A stretch of DNA of 23,995 nt from a virus. Position numbers and translations under genes: made by a program. The DNA lies in the IMG/VR virus record IMGVR_UViG_3300025543_000214, positions 1-23,995 of that record, one strand, 5' to 3'. This document shows, one piece after another, positions 15,260-21,393 of this stretch. Each line of letters opens with the position of its first letter. Within the stretch, counting starts at the first letter, position 1. The notes beneath the pieces are model-generated. The model searched no databases. It saw only the letters and a list, made by a program, of their open reading frames with translations, and was not told where the DNA came from.

Positions 15260-15348
15260 TTTTTAAAAGCCAAAAGCAGAAGAACGCCGAGCATAACTAC
15301 GATCAGCATTTCTCCGGATGAAAAAACAAAGCTTGTAACAGGAGGCAT
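15256..15348 (-). CDS. 30-residue single-helix membrane peptide
   Basis: A short frame read directly from the minus strand: MPPVTSFVFSSGEMLIVVML then GVLLLLAFKK and TGA. It has an 8-residue polar N-terminus, one strong hydrophobic helix (about 14-28) and a KK end, so it is likely a type of inner-membrane peptide with the C-terminus inside. The ATG is preceded by GAGGTGTGGAG and lies 9 bases from the previous stop; its own stop overlaps the holin start (ATGA). That tight coupling suggests a holin partner or antiholin, but this is inference. Confidence 0.55.
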   Translation of the reverse strand: MPPVTSFVFSSGEMLIVVMLGVLLLLAFKK

Positions 15349-15357
15349 CTCCACACC

Positions 15358-15669
15358 TCATTTCCCTTTAGCCATGTACGCGGTCATTCCCATGTACGCA
15401 CCAACAACTCCTGCTTGGCCTATGTAGAAAAGCCCAAACAAATCGGACAAAGCCTTAATTCTTGCGTCCGGAAAAATAGGCAAAAACACGGCGGTAGTGA
15501 AAAATAGCATAGAAATCATCGCTACCCAAGCCATTCTGCGCTGGGCATCTGCTTTCTCGTGTTTGTCAAGTGCGTCTGCGGCGGCTAGCTCTGCATCCGA
15601 CACGATTCCGTCTCCGTCAATATCAAGCGCGTTTTTGATGCTGTCTTTCTGTAGCTTCTTTTGAACCAT
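15358..15669 (-). CDS. EF-hand membrane protein
   Basis: A 103-residue protein with one canonical EF-hand loop at residues 16-27 (DIDGDGIVSDAE): acidic residues at loop positions 1, 3, 5 and 12 (Asp16, Asp18, Asp20, Glu27) and Gly21 at position 6. A helix follows (AELAAADALDKHEKADAQRR). Two transmembrane helices are seen at about 47-65 and 74-97. A single EF-hand probably pairs with another copy to bind calcium. It lies beside the holin and a coiled-coil membrane protein, so a calcium-sensing or membrane-remodelling role in lysis is conceivable but unproven. Confidence 0.65.
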   Translation of the reverse strand: MVQKKLQKDSIKNALDIDGDGIVSDAELAAADALDKHEKADAQRRMAWVAMISMLFFTTAVFLPIFPDARIKALSDLFGLFYIGQAGVVGAYMGMTAYMAKGK

Positions 15670-15670
15670 T

Positions 15671-16183
15671 TCACTTCCTCAACAAAGGATTATCTAATGC
15701 CCGCTGTAATTTTTTGTCCTGACTTTTCTCAAATGCGTCTAATTTAGCGTCCACACCATTGATTTTGTTGTCAAATCGGGAAGAGGCGGAGGATATGATG
15801 CTTCTAATCACTGATTCCGCTTGACGCATTGCCGCTCTTGTCTCAGCATCAAGGGTTCGCGACCGTTTCTCCACAGCAGACATGCCCTCGTACAGTTTTG
15901 TCGCGTCGTCACGCACATCTTGGCGCGTATCGCGCACAATTTCCTGTATCTCTTGGCTTCGAGCCCTCAAAGCGTCCATTTTTTCTTCTAAAACGGTCAG
16001 TTTCTTGTCGAAACCGCTCAAATCGGGTGCAGAATAGGACGTAATCTTCTCTTTCATGTCCATGTAGTCTTTGTAGACCTCAAAAGCACCGTATAAGCCA
16101 CCAACTAACGTCGATAACGCCAAAAATACGGCGACCATCTTGCCGCCTTTAAATTTTACGCCTGCAAATTCAATCTCAGCCAT
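15671..16183 (-). CDS. Membrane-anchored coiled-coil protein
   Basis: A 170-residue protein. One transmembrane helix at about 15-35 (KMVAVFLALSTLVGGLYGAF) is followed by a long coiled coil from about 55 to 165 (LTVLEEKMDALRARSQEIQE and later VEKRSRTLDAETRAAMRQAE). This is a signal-anchor topology with the coiled coil probably in the periplasm, as in i-spanin (Rz) proteins, although Rz is usually about 150 residues and paired with an outer-membrane lipoprotein, which I do not see. Alternatives are an anti-receptor or assembly factor. It abuts the exported protein gene with no gap. Confidence 0.6.
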   Translation of the reverse strand: MAEIEFAGVKFKGGKMVAVFLALSTLVGGLYGAFEVYKDYMDMKEKITSYSAPDLSGFDKKLTVLEEKMDALRARSQEIQEIVRDTRQDVRDDATKLYEGMSAVEKRSRTLDAETRAAMRQAESVIRSIISSASSRFDNKINGVDAKLDAFEKSQDKKLQRALDNPLLRK

Positions 16184-17413
16184 CTATTTTCTCCACTCAA
16201 GCCCCAGGAACGCTTCGTGAGCCGCGTTGGAAGCGCCGAATACCTGATAGTCCTGAAGTGGATTAGACAAACTACGGTTATCCGTCAGAGACTCTTTGGG
16301 AAAAAACCCCCGCACATCCTGAATGCTGGGGCCACGTTCTATTTTTGCTCCGAGAAGATTCATAACGACGAGCGTCGTAGTCTGAGACGCCGCATTGTAT
16401 CGCTGACTTGGCGCAATCTTCTTTACAACCTTCTGGGCAGCGACCTTTACCTTCTCTTGGCGCGTCTTTGGCTTTGGTGCGGGAGCCTCGGCTTGCGGAC
16501 CACTGTCCGTTTCCTGTTCAGATGACTCCGCAGTCGTCTCTTCCTGACCTCGAGGTTCGGGTTCTGGACCAGAATCTGCCTCTACCTCGGCCTCAATCTC
16601 GGCTTCTGCCTGTTCCTCCTCGCGCCGCTGCTCCGGTTCCGGTGACGAAGCAGGCTCCACGGTCGGTGGCGGAGGCTCATCTGGTGACGGAGGCGGTCCC
16701 ATGTCACTCTGCTCCGGAGAAGAGGACGGTTCAGAAGAGGATGACGGAGCCACGGGGCCAGGTGGCGGAGGCTCTGGAGAGGGAGCTAGGGCCACCTGAA
16801 CCTCGTGGCGAGCAATCTGGTTCAAGACCTGTTGCTCAACTACATCCTGATACGTAAACGTAAGTGAAGGCTCTGAGAACTTTGGGCCGAAAAATCCAGA
16901 ATGAAACCCGGCATCCACGCCGAATAACTCAAACTCCCCCGTCAGTATGCTAAAGCTGTTTTCCGAAACCGTGTCTTCAAAGCTGAACGTCCGAAGACCA
17001 CCAAAATCCAGTTCAATCTCACGCTCAAACTTCTCAACCACCGTGTTCGTATCATCAAACAACGCTATCGTAACGTTAAAGATGTCCCGGCAGTCGCTGC
17101 TCTGCGTGATGCTGGTACACGTAGCAAGAACCGCGTTCGACGGATGACTGTCCACGGTCACTGAACTGTTCAGCGTAAACCCACGACGCACCTCATCTTC
17201 CGTCAAAGGCACATCAAAACTACTCGTATACGTTCCACCTCCGGCAGTAGCGTTGCCAGTGCAGAACTCTCCTGCCGTACAGCCTGTCGTTGTCGAAGAC
17301 GTGGTGCTTCCGCTTGTCGTGAACGCAGACATGTCCGGAAGAACATTGTCCGTGGTCACTGTTTCAGCAGCCGCCGTCGAACAAAACAGAAGAAACGCTA
17401 CAAGCCAGCGCAT
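16184..17413 (-). CDS. Exported Pro/Glu-rich protein
   Basis: A 409-residue protein with a clear signal peptide (MRWLVAFLLFCSTAAA, cleavage likely after residue 16). Residues 20-205 form a beta-rich domain with four Cys (45, 51, 99, 108) that could form disulfides. Residues 210-315 are low-complexity, rich in Pro, Glu and Ser (PSPEPPPPGPVAPSSSSEPS and similar) and should be extended. The C-terminal 80 residues are conserved-looking (RYNAASQTTTLVVMNLLGAK, GFFPKESLTDNRSL, and a final LGLEWRK). The P/E-rich stretch could span the periplasm or cell wall. Exported proteins are unusual in a late structural operon; function unknown. Confidence 0.65.
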   Translation of the reverse strand: MRWLVAFLLFCSTAAAETVTTDNVLPDMSAFTTSGSTTSSTTTGCTAGEFCTGNATAGGGTYTSSFDVPLTEDEVRRGFTLNSSVTVDSHPSNAVLATCTSITQSSDCRDIFNVTIALFDDTNTVVEKFEREIELDFGGLRTFSFEDTVSENSFSILTGEFELFGVDAGFHSGFFGPKFSEPSLTFTYQDVVEQQVLNQIARHEVQVALAPSPEPPPPGPVAPSSSSEPSSSPEQSDMGPPPSPDEPPPPTVEPASSPEPEQRREEEQAEAEIEAEVEADSGPEPEPRGQEETTAESSEQETDSGPQAEAPAPKPKTRQEKVKVAAQKVVKKIAPSQRYNAASQTTTLVVMNLLGAKIERGPSIQDVRGFFPKESLTDNRSLSNPLQDYQVFGASNAAHEAFLGLEWRK

Positions 17414-17919
17414 CAGTTGTACTCGTTGTATTCAGGGAAAACAGGATCCGGTTCCGGCGTTTTCGCAACACGGATCAAGGCTCCCTGTGGAGCCCTGTCC
17501 GGATTCTCCAGCCACTTCTCCTTGGCCTCGTCACCGATCTTGCCCTCAAACGGACACGGCGTACCAGCCATCCATAACGCGTCCCAGACACGAACTTCTT
17601 GGCACAGCAAACTAACGCCAGCGACCTTCAGGCCCATGCCGTAAACAGCTCGAGCCAGCTTGATCCGCTCACAATTCATGTCACGCGTCGTCGTTCCGCC
17701 AGACACACCAAAGAGGCTCGTCTGCACGGCACCACTAACGCCTGTTTGACAGACATCAGAGTTATTGAGAACTATCGAAGGGCTGGACGCCGTTGGCGGC
17801 GTCTTATCTACTACCGTGGAACTGCTGACCGTGGCAGATGTTACAGTGTCCACGGCTTTAGCCGTTGTTGCGATAGAAAGAACCGCCGCAAACGCAGCAA
17901 GCCCAATCCATCTTAACAT
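17413..17919 (-). CDS. Exported protein, conserved in marine phages
   Basis: A 168-residue protein with a signal peptide (MLRWIGLAAFAAVLSIATTA, cleavage probably after AKA at 20-22). The mature part has VVDKTPPTASSPSIVLNNSD, then DMNCERIKLARAVYGMGLKV (about 80-99), VSLLCQEVRVWDALWMAGTP and CPFEGKIGDEAKEKW. Four Cys (57, 83, 105, 122) could form two disulfides in the periplasm. I know the family from other marine phages. It overlaps the next exported gene by one base and could form a complex with its product. Function unknown. Confidence 0.65.
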   Translation of the reverse strand: MLRWIGLAAFAAVLSIATTAKAVDTVTSATVSSSTVVDKTPPTASSPSIVLNNSDVCQTGVSGAVQTSLFGVSGGTTTRDMNCERIKLARAVYGMGLKVAGVSLLCQEVRVWDALWMAGTPCPFEGKIGDEAKEKWLENPDRAPQGALIRVAKTPEPDPVFPEYNEYN

Positions 17920-17921
17920 CG

Positions 17922-18083
17922 CTAAATGACGCCTTTTTCCTTCAGAATGAACCCGGCAGCGCCGCCCACGATACCAACAACGATAACGATAGGCTGACTT
18001 ACCAAAACGCCAATGCCAACAACCGCTCCGCCAATCGCAGCGTAGCTCGAAGGCTCCTTCATTCGACTAACGATCCAATTCAC
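17922..18083 (-). CDS. 53-residue membrane peptide next to the terminase
   Basis: A short frame with a GTG start at 18083, preceded by AGGAG with 6-base spacing. The protein begins MNWIVSRMKEPSSYAAIGGA and continues VVGIGVLVSQPIVIVVGIVG and GAAGFILKEKGVI. It is a hydrophobic Gly/Val/Ile-rich peptide, probably two helices in a hairpin (14-29 and 31-46) with charged ends. It is 2 bases from the next start and 9 bases from the terminase stop. It could be a small holin-like or assembly membrane protein. Confidence 0.6.
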   Translation of the reverse strand: MNWIVSRMKEPSSYAAIGGAVVGIGVLVSQPIVIVVGIVGGAAGFILKEKGVI

Positions 18084-18092
18084 CGGAATCTC

Positions 18093-19553
18093 CTAATAAT
18101 ACTGTCGGGGATGTACCAAGGGCGAAGGTTCGTCGTCTTCCTCGTCAGTGTCAAGGCGAACAAAGCCGCCCTTACGGTATCTGATAAGCGCCATCGACAT
18201 GCTGTCACAGTAGTCATCGTAGTCGCCATTCGGAAAAGCCGCGCACTCGTCAATCACCTCTTCCGCAAATCTCTTCTCCGGAGCCCACACCCTCCCAGAC
18301 TCAAACATCGGCGCAACCGTATGCATCCGCGTATGCTTGTCATTACCCCTGGACGGCGTGTAATTGATAACCGGAATGCCCATCGCCCGTAACTCGTCCG
18401 TGAGCGGTGTACCACTGGCCTTGGCCTCAATCAAAACCATGTCCGGATCCCAGTACTTGTACTCCTCCATCGCATTCGCCTTCAGTTCCGGAAAGTCCCA
18501 ACGACCTCTCTTCGCGTCCAGCAAAATGATGTTGTCCGGGCCACCGTCCAGGGGCTTGAAAACACCCCACGTCGTAATCGCAGAATAGTCCGCCGTCTCC
18601 TTCTTTGAGAACGCCGTATCATACGACTGCATGATGTAACTAATCTGTGGAACAGAATCCTTCTCCCACTTCTTCCACCACTCCTTCTTGATAATCGCGC
18701 CTTCCTCGGCAACAGGATTCTGCTGCCATTGCGCGTTCCACTTGCCCAAGGACAACGAAGCCTTGACCCTTAATAGCTCATCCTTCTTCCAAAACTCAGG
18801 CCACAAAAGATTGCCGCTCGGCAGAATCGCCGGAAACTCCACAATGTCCCACTGATCAGACATCGCATCAGAAGTCTGCGCCTTGATCAACTTGCCGGTC
18901 AGATCCTTCAAAGACCACCGCGTCATGACCACAACTATCGAACCACCAGGCTGCAAACGCTGACGAGGACCAGACGTATACCACTCATACGCACTCTCCA
19001 TCGCCGTCTCAGACAACGCATCCTGCTCCGAATGCGGATCATCAATAATCAACAAGTCCGCACCACGGCCCGTGATCGCACCACCAACACCAGCCGCGTA
19101 ATACTCACCGCCCTGACCCGTTTCCCAGCGACCAGCAGCCTTCGAGTCCGCACGCAGATCAACCTCCGGAAAGATCTGCTTGTAAACATCCAGCTCCATA
19201 AGGTTCCTGACCTTACGACCAAACCGTACCGCAAGCTCCGCCGTATGCGTCGTCTGAATGATCTTCAATTCCGGATTCTTACCAATCAACCACGCCGGCA
19301 ATAAATAACTCGCGAACTCACTCTTCGTGTGTCGCGGCGGCATATTGACAATGATCCGTGAACCGGGGTTCTGCGACAGCTTCTCAAATTGCTGCGCAAT
19401 TTGCTTATGATGGCTCCCCTCAATGAAACCATCATAAACATGCTTCACAAACGCCATAAAGTCCTCGCGAGCCTTCTCCCGTACAGAAAGCGTCCGCTTC
19501 GCCTGCTCTAAAGCAAGGACTTCGCGCAAAACCTCATCAGAAGCGTTCAACAT
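18093..19553 (-). CDS. terL: Terminase large subunit
   Basis: The ATPase-nuclease that pumps DNA into the procapsid. The frame is open to 19592, but the ATG at 19553 is the more likely start (MLNASDEVLREVLALEQAKR); the 13 extra residues overlap the promoter region of the divergent gene. Length is then 486. The ATPase has a Walker A-like PPRHTKS (72-78), a Walker B LLIIDDP (167-173) and a TRW coupling motif (211-213). The nuclease has SYDTAF with Asp312, LIEAKASG with Glu376, and DYDDYCDS with Asp447 and Asp450. This arrangement is that of an RNaseH-like nuclease. No small-subunit gene is recognisable here. It starts the leftward operon. Confidence 0.9.
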   Translation of the reverse strand: MLNASDEVLREVLALEQAKRTLSVREKAREDFMAFVKHVYDGFIEGSHHKQIAQQFEKLSQNPGSRIIVNMPPRHTKSEFASYLLPAWLIGKNPELKIIQTTHTAELAVRFGRKVRNLMELDVYKQIFPEVDLRADSKAAGRWETGQGGEYYAAGVGGAITGRGADLLIIDDPHSEQDALSETAMESAYEWYTSGPRQRLQPGGSIVVVMTRWSLKDLTGKLIKAQTSDAMSDQWDIVEFPAILPSGNLLWPEFWKKDELLRVKASLSLGKWNAQWQQNPVAEEGAIIKKEWWKKWEKDSVPQISYIMQSYDTAFSKKETADYSAITTWGVFKPLDGGPDNIILLDAKRGRWDFPELKANAMEEYKYWDPDMVLIEAKASGTPLTDELRAMGIPVINYTPSRGNDKHTRMHTVAPMFESGRVWAPEKRFAEEVIDECAAFPNGDYDDYCDSMSMALIRYRKGGFVRLDTDEEDDEPSPLVHPRQYY

Positions 19554-19597
19554 GTGTATTCTATATACTACGAATAAAGCAAAAGGAACCACGAACC

Positions 19598-19774
19598 ATG
19601 GACAACATAGTCGATCTATTTAAATCAGATAACGAACCAGAGCCACTACAATGCAAGGAATGCGGAGGCTTTCGGTTCTTCCTGTATCCAGAAAACGTGG
19701 CCCAATGTGTCGAATGCGAAACGCATCACGGCTTGGTCAGGCTAGGGCCGCTGTATATCCACGAACTCGAATGA
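19598..19774 (+). CDS. Small zinc-ribbon protein
   Basis: A 58-residue protein divergent from the terminase. It has two CxxC pairs (Cys19/22 and Cys37/40) set 14 residues apart, a zinc-ribbon layout: CKECGGFRFFLYPENVAQCV then ECETHHG. The rest is acidic (DLFKSDNEPEPLQ) with a LGPLYIHELE tail. An AAAAGGA ribosome-binding site lies about 11 bases before the ATG. A TATACT at 19564-19569 could be a -10 element, but no -35 is seen. Probably a small regulatory or nucleic-acid-binding protein. Confidence 0.65.
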   Translation: MDNIVDLFKSDNEPEPLQCKECGGFRFFLYPENVAQCVECETHHGLVRLGPLYIHELE

Positions 19775-20001
19775 AAATATATACGCGAAAAATTGTGGGC
19801 GTTTTGCTTTTCAAATGAAGGTGGGGGGTCCGGCTGGCGGAGCGCGGTTCGCGGTTCAATGGAAATTAGGCCTGATTATATTTCCAAAACAGTACTTTAC
19901 TGCTCGCTCTGCTCGCAGTACCCAGCGCCCGACGCGGACCCGTCTCGGTCGGTCGGGCGAGGGTCAATCGACCCTCGCCCTAAGTACCTAGTTACCCGAT
20001 G
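19775..20001. other. Non-coding gap with a strong hairpin
   Basis: This 227-base gap between two genes holds no supported frame. It contains a perfect 11-bp stem GGGCGAGGGTC / GACCCTCGCCC with loop AATC at 19955-19980, lying 21 bases beyond the stop of the leftward gene 20002-20304. There is no T-run on either strand, so it may be a partial terminator or a processing hairpin. A shorter inverted repeat TACTGC / GCAGTA lies near 19898-19920. The GC-rich part resembles the CCCGA-type DNA seen further right. Confidence 0.55.
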
Positions 20002-20304
20002 CTACCATTGCGTTAGTTGTTCGCCATCGTTCAACTGTTCGATGCAAAGCTTGCGCTTGCGATGGCGTGCGAGGTCACAAGTCAAATCGTCCAACACGCG
20101 AGACAATGCTTTAACGTCGGCATCGCTCATGCCATACAAATAATCGGCAGTCATTTGGCGCGATGCGTGCGACGTTTTACAATACCATTTCAGGAAATCG
20201 GCGGCAGTCCAATTCCGCGATTCGTGAAACCGCTTGCGTTGGCTATCGTTCATGCCAAGCTTTTGGAAGAAATCATTCAGGCCTTGTTGCATTAGATCGT
20301 TCAT
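20002..20304 (-). CDS. Hypothetical protein B of the accessory pair
   Basis: The frame is longer, but the upstream part overlaps a hairpin, so I start at ATG 20304 (MNDLMQQGLNDFFQKLGMND). Length is 100 residues. The middle is helical and aromatic (ESRNWTAADFLKWYCKTSHA, about 28-47), followed by DADVKALSRVLDDLTCDLAR and a basic end. It is preceded by AGAAAGCGAGAAA, the same leader as the gene just upstream (20361-20666). Not recognised; the layout suggests a small DNA- or protein-binding helical protein. Confidence 0.5.
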   Translation of the reverse strand: MNDLMQQGLNDFFQKLGMNDSQRKRFHESRNWTAADFLKWYCKTSHASRQMTADYLYGMSDADVKALSRVLDDLTCDLARHRKRKLCIEQLNDGEQLTQW

Positions 20305-20328
20305 TGGTTTCTCGCTTTCTAAGTTAAT

Positions 20329-20353
20329 GGGCGCGGCCACCATGGCCGCGCCC
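20329..20353. terminator. Perfect hairpin between two leftward genes
   Basis: An 11-bp perfect inverted repeat GGGCGCGGCCA / TGGCCGCGCCC with a 3-base loop lies 7 bases beyond the stop of the leftward gene 20361-20666. On the minus strand no T-run follows, whereas on the plus strand a TTTTT lies 4 bases beyond. It could attenuate or stabilise the leftward message, or end an unseen rightward transcript. Confidence 0.5.
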
Positions 20354-20360
20354 TCAGTTT

Positions 20361-20666
20361 TTAAGCTTTCCGCGTGATCGCGGTTGATGCTACGGGTTTG
20401 TAGCAATCGGCGATTTGTTTCTCAGTAGCGCCAAGCTTAACTAGAAGCTCAATTGCCGCGTCCTTGTTGAAACGCTCGGCAGTACGATCTTGCACGTCAA
20501 TGCCATGAACGAACCAATCATATGCGGGATTGTCTTTGATCGCGTTTTTGATGGTGGCTAGATCGGCGGAAACGGTTCGATGTTCTGCATAGACGGAAAC
20601 AAAAGCTTGTGCCAACTGTTTCTCACTGCGAATGGTGGCGCCGTTAATCAGGTTAATCGTTTTCAT
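20361..20666 (-). CDS. Hypothetical protein A of the accessory pair
   Basis: Start placed at ATG 20666 (MKTINLINGATIRSEKQLAQ), not the far-upstream start of the open frame, because that region is low-complexity repeat and holds the promoter. Length is 101 residues. Predicted helical (AFVSVYAEHRTVSADLATIK, about 21-40; ERFNKDAAIELLVKLGATEK, about 64-83), with an Ala/Thr-rich end. No family recognised. The leader ACAGAAAGCGAGAAAGAA shares AGAAAGCGAGAAA with the next gene, so the two are probably co-regulated or duplicated in their control region. Confidence 0.5.
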   Translation of the reverse strand: MKTINLINGATIRSEKQLAQAFVSVYAEHRTVSADLATIKNAIKDNPAYDWFVHGIDVQDRTAERFNKDAAIELLVKLGATEKQIADCYKPVASTAITRKA

Positions 20667-20713
20667 TTCTTTCTCGCTTTCTGTTTTGTGTTTGTGTTCG
20701 CTAGAACACGTAT

Positions 20714-20743
20714 GTTCTACCATGAAATCCCATAGGGCCGCAA
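20714..20743 (-). promoter_or_regulatory. Promoter of the accessory pair, with overlapping palindrome
   Basis: On the minus strand TTGCGG (20738-20743), an 18-base spacer ending TCATGG, and TAGAAC (20714-20719) form a candidate sigma-70 type promoter. The spacer ending and -10 resemble those of the promoter at 23662-23691 (TCATGG then TATACT). The -10 lies in a palindrome TAGAACA / TGTTCTA (20702-20719, centre CGTA), a likely repressor operator. A second inverted pair, GTTC / GAAC, lies at 20696-20707. Confidence 0.45.
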
Positions 20744-20776
20744 GCGAATATATGCATTTTTTTAAAATTATTTTTC

Positions 20777-20825
20777 GGGCGAGCGATCGGGCGAGCTGAT
20801 CGGGCGAGCGATCGGGCGAGCGATC
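20777..20825. repeat. Four tandem GGGCGAGCGATC repeats beside an AT-rich tract
   Basis: Four consecutive copies of GGGCGAGCGATC (the second has one extra base: GGGCGAGCTGATC) occupy 20777-20825. Directly to the left, 20748-20776 is nearly all A/T. Direct iterons beside an AT-rich tract resemble replication origins, but they may only be part of the TCGGG/CCCGA-rich intergenic DNA. No replication gene is near. Confidence 0.7.
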
Positions 20826-20979
20826 GGGCGCGGCCGGGCTGGGGCGGCGCGGCCGGGCTTGAGCTTGGCGCGTTATACTACTAACGCGCCCCAGCGCCGG
20901 GCGGTAGCCTGGCGGCGACCTGGACCGACCCGACCCCGACCCGACCCGAGCCGATCTCGAGCCCGACCCGACCGGGCAC
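20826..20979. repeat. GC-rich mosaic intergenic DNA with hairpin
   Basis: No gene is supported here, although long frames cross it. It contains the inverted repeat GGCGCGTTA / TAACGCGCC (20867-20875 and 20882-20890) with TATACT in its loop region, the 17-mer GCCCCAGCGCCGGGCGG that recurs near 21796, and several CCCGA pentamers (20920-20975). Together with the iterons and the terminator, it makes up the 20667-21034 gene-free stretch. Confidence 0.6.
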
Positions 20980-21005
20980 AAAAAAGGGCGACCCGAAGGT
21001 CGCCC
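20980..21005 (-). terminator. Intrinsic terminator, TTCG loop
   Basis: On the minus strand the stem GGGCGACC / GGTCGCCC closes a TTCG tetraloop and is followed by TTTTTT. It lies 29 bases after the stop of the leftward gene 21035-21313. This is a complete rho-independent terminator. Confidence 0.85.
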
Positions 21006-21034
21006 AAGTTGCGAGAAAGTTTTGCCCGACTATC

Positions 21035-21313
21035 TCATGATTTGAACCCTAACGTCGGGCCGAGAATCTGATTCGCGATCATCTGGCCGCGCTGGATCGC
21101 TTTCGCGTGATTCCATTTTGACGGTTTGATGAAGCCTTCGGGATAATCAGCTTCGGCATCCTCAATGCAATCGTAAACCTCGGTATGCATAACCAAGCCG
21201 GAGCCTTCGCACTCGTGGCAATCGCTTTCCTTAAATTCATCGACGGCTATCTGATGTTCGCGGATTCCGTAACCATCGCATTCGGGGCATTGGGTGTGAA
21301 TTTCGTATTCCAT
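21035..21313 (-). CDS. DnaJ-type zinc protein
   Basis: A 92-residue protein starting at ATG 21313, 7 bases after GGAG of the shared leader. The upstream in-frame ATG at 21325 lies inside that leader and would add four residues. It has two CxxCxGxG motifs, CPECDGYG (9-16) and CHECEGSG (32-39), the repeat type of the DnaJ cysteine-rich domain, which has four. Here only two are present, enough for one zinc ion. The rest is acidic, with KWNHAKAIQRGQMIANQILG at the C-terminus. No J-domain. It could be a protein-binding or nucleic-acid-binding factor, as in many phage small zinc proteins. Confidence 0.65.
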   Translation of the reverse strand: MEYEIHTQCPECDGYGIREHQIAVDEFKESDCHECEGSGLVMHTEVYDCIEDAEADYPEGFIKPSKWNHAKAIQRGQMIANQILGPTLGFKS

Positions 21314-21319
21314 GTTTCG

Positions 21320-21384
21320 CTCCATTGGTTGTTGACTTCTATTTTATATCATGGGATAACATGGGGGTCAACAACACATAGGAG
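21320..21384. promoter_or_regulatory. Divergent overlapping promoters with shared 5' leader (site 1)
   Basis: Rightward: TTGACT (21332-21337), 17-base spacer, GATAAC (21355-21360), predicted start at 21367. Leftward: TTGACC (21366-21371 on the minus strand), 17-base spacer, TATAAA (21343-21348), predicted start at 21336. Both starts fall on the G of a GTCAACAAC leader: rightward GTCAACAACACATAGGAG (21367-21384), leftward GTCAACAACCAATGGAG (21320-21336). The -35 of each promoter is the reverse complement of the first bases of the other's transcript, so polymerases would exclude each other. Confidence 0.7.
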
Positions 21385-21393
21385 AAAATTGAC

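Noticed and set aside
19564-19569. TATACT as the -10 box of the 58-aa zinc-ribbon gene
   Set aside because: No acceptable -35 element lies 16-18 bases upstream, so I did not list it as a promoter.
19554-19592. N-terminal extension of the terminase (13 residues)
   Set aside because: The extension is hydrophobic and unlike terminase N-termini, and it covers the short intergenic region with the divergent gene. The ATG at 19553 gives a typical start.
19820-19890. A tRNA-like stretch containing GGTTCAAT
   Set aside because: The T-loop-like bases are not backed by an acceptor stem, anticodon arm or D arm that can be paired; no tRNA is supported.
20696-20719. LexA (SOS) box
   Set aside because: Spacing between GAAC and GTTC half-sites does not fit the alphaproteobacterial GTTC-N7-GTTC or Gram-positive GAAC-N4-GTTC boxes.
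20777-20825. Possible CRISPR array
   Set aside because: The 12-base units are directly adjacent with no spacers and no cas gene nearby, so this is a tandem repeat.
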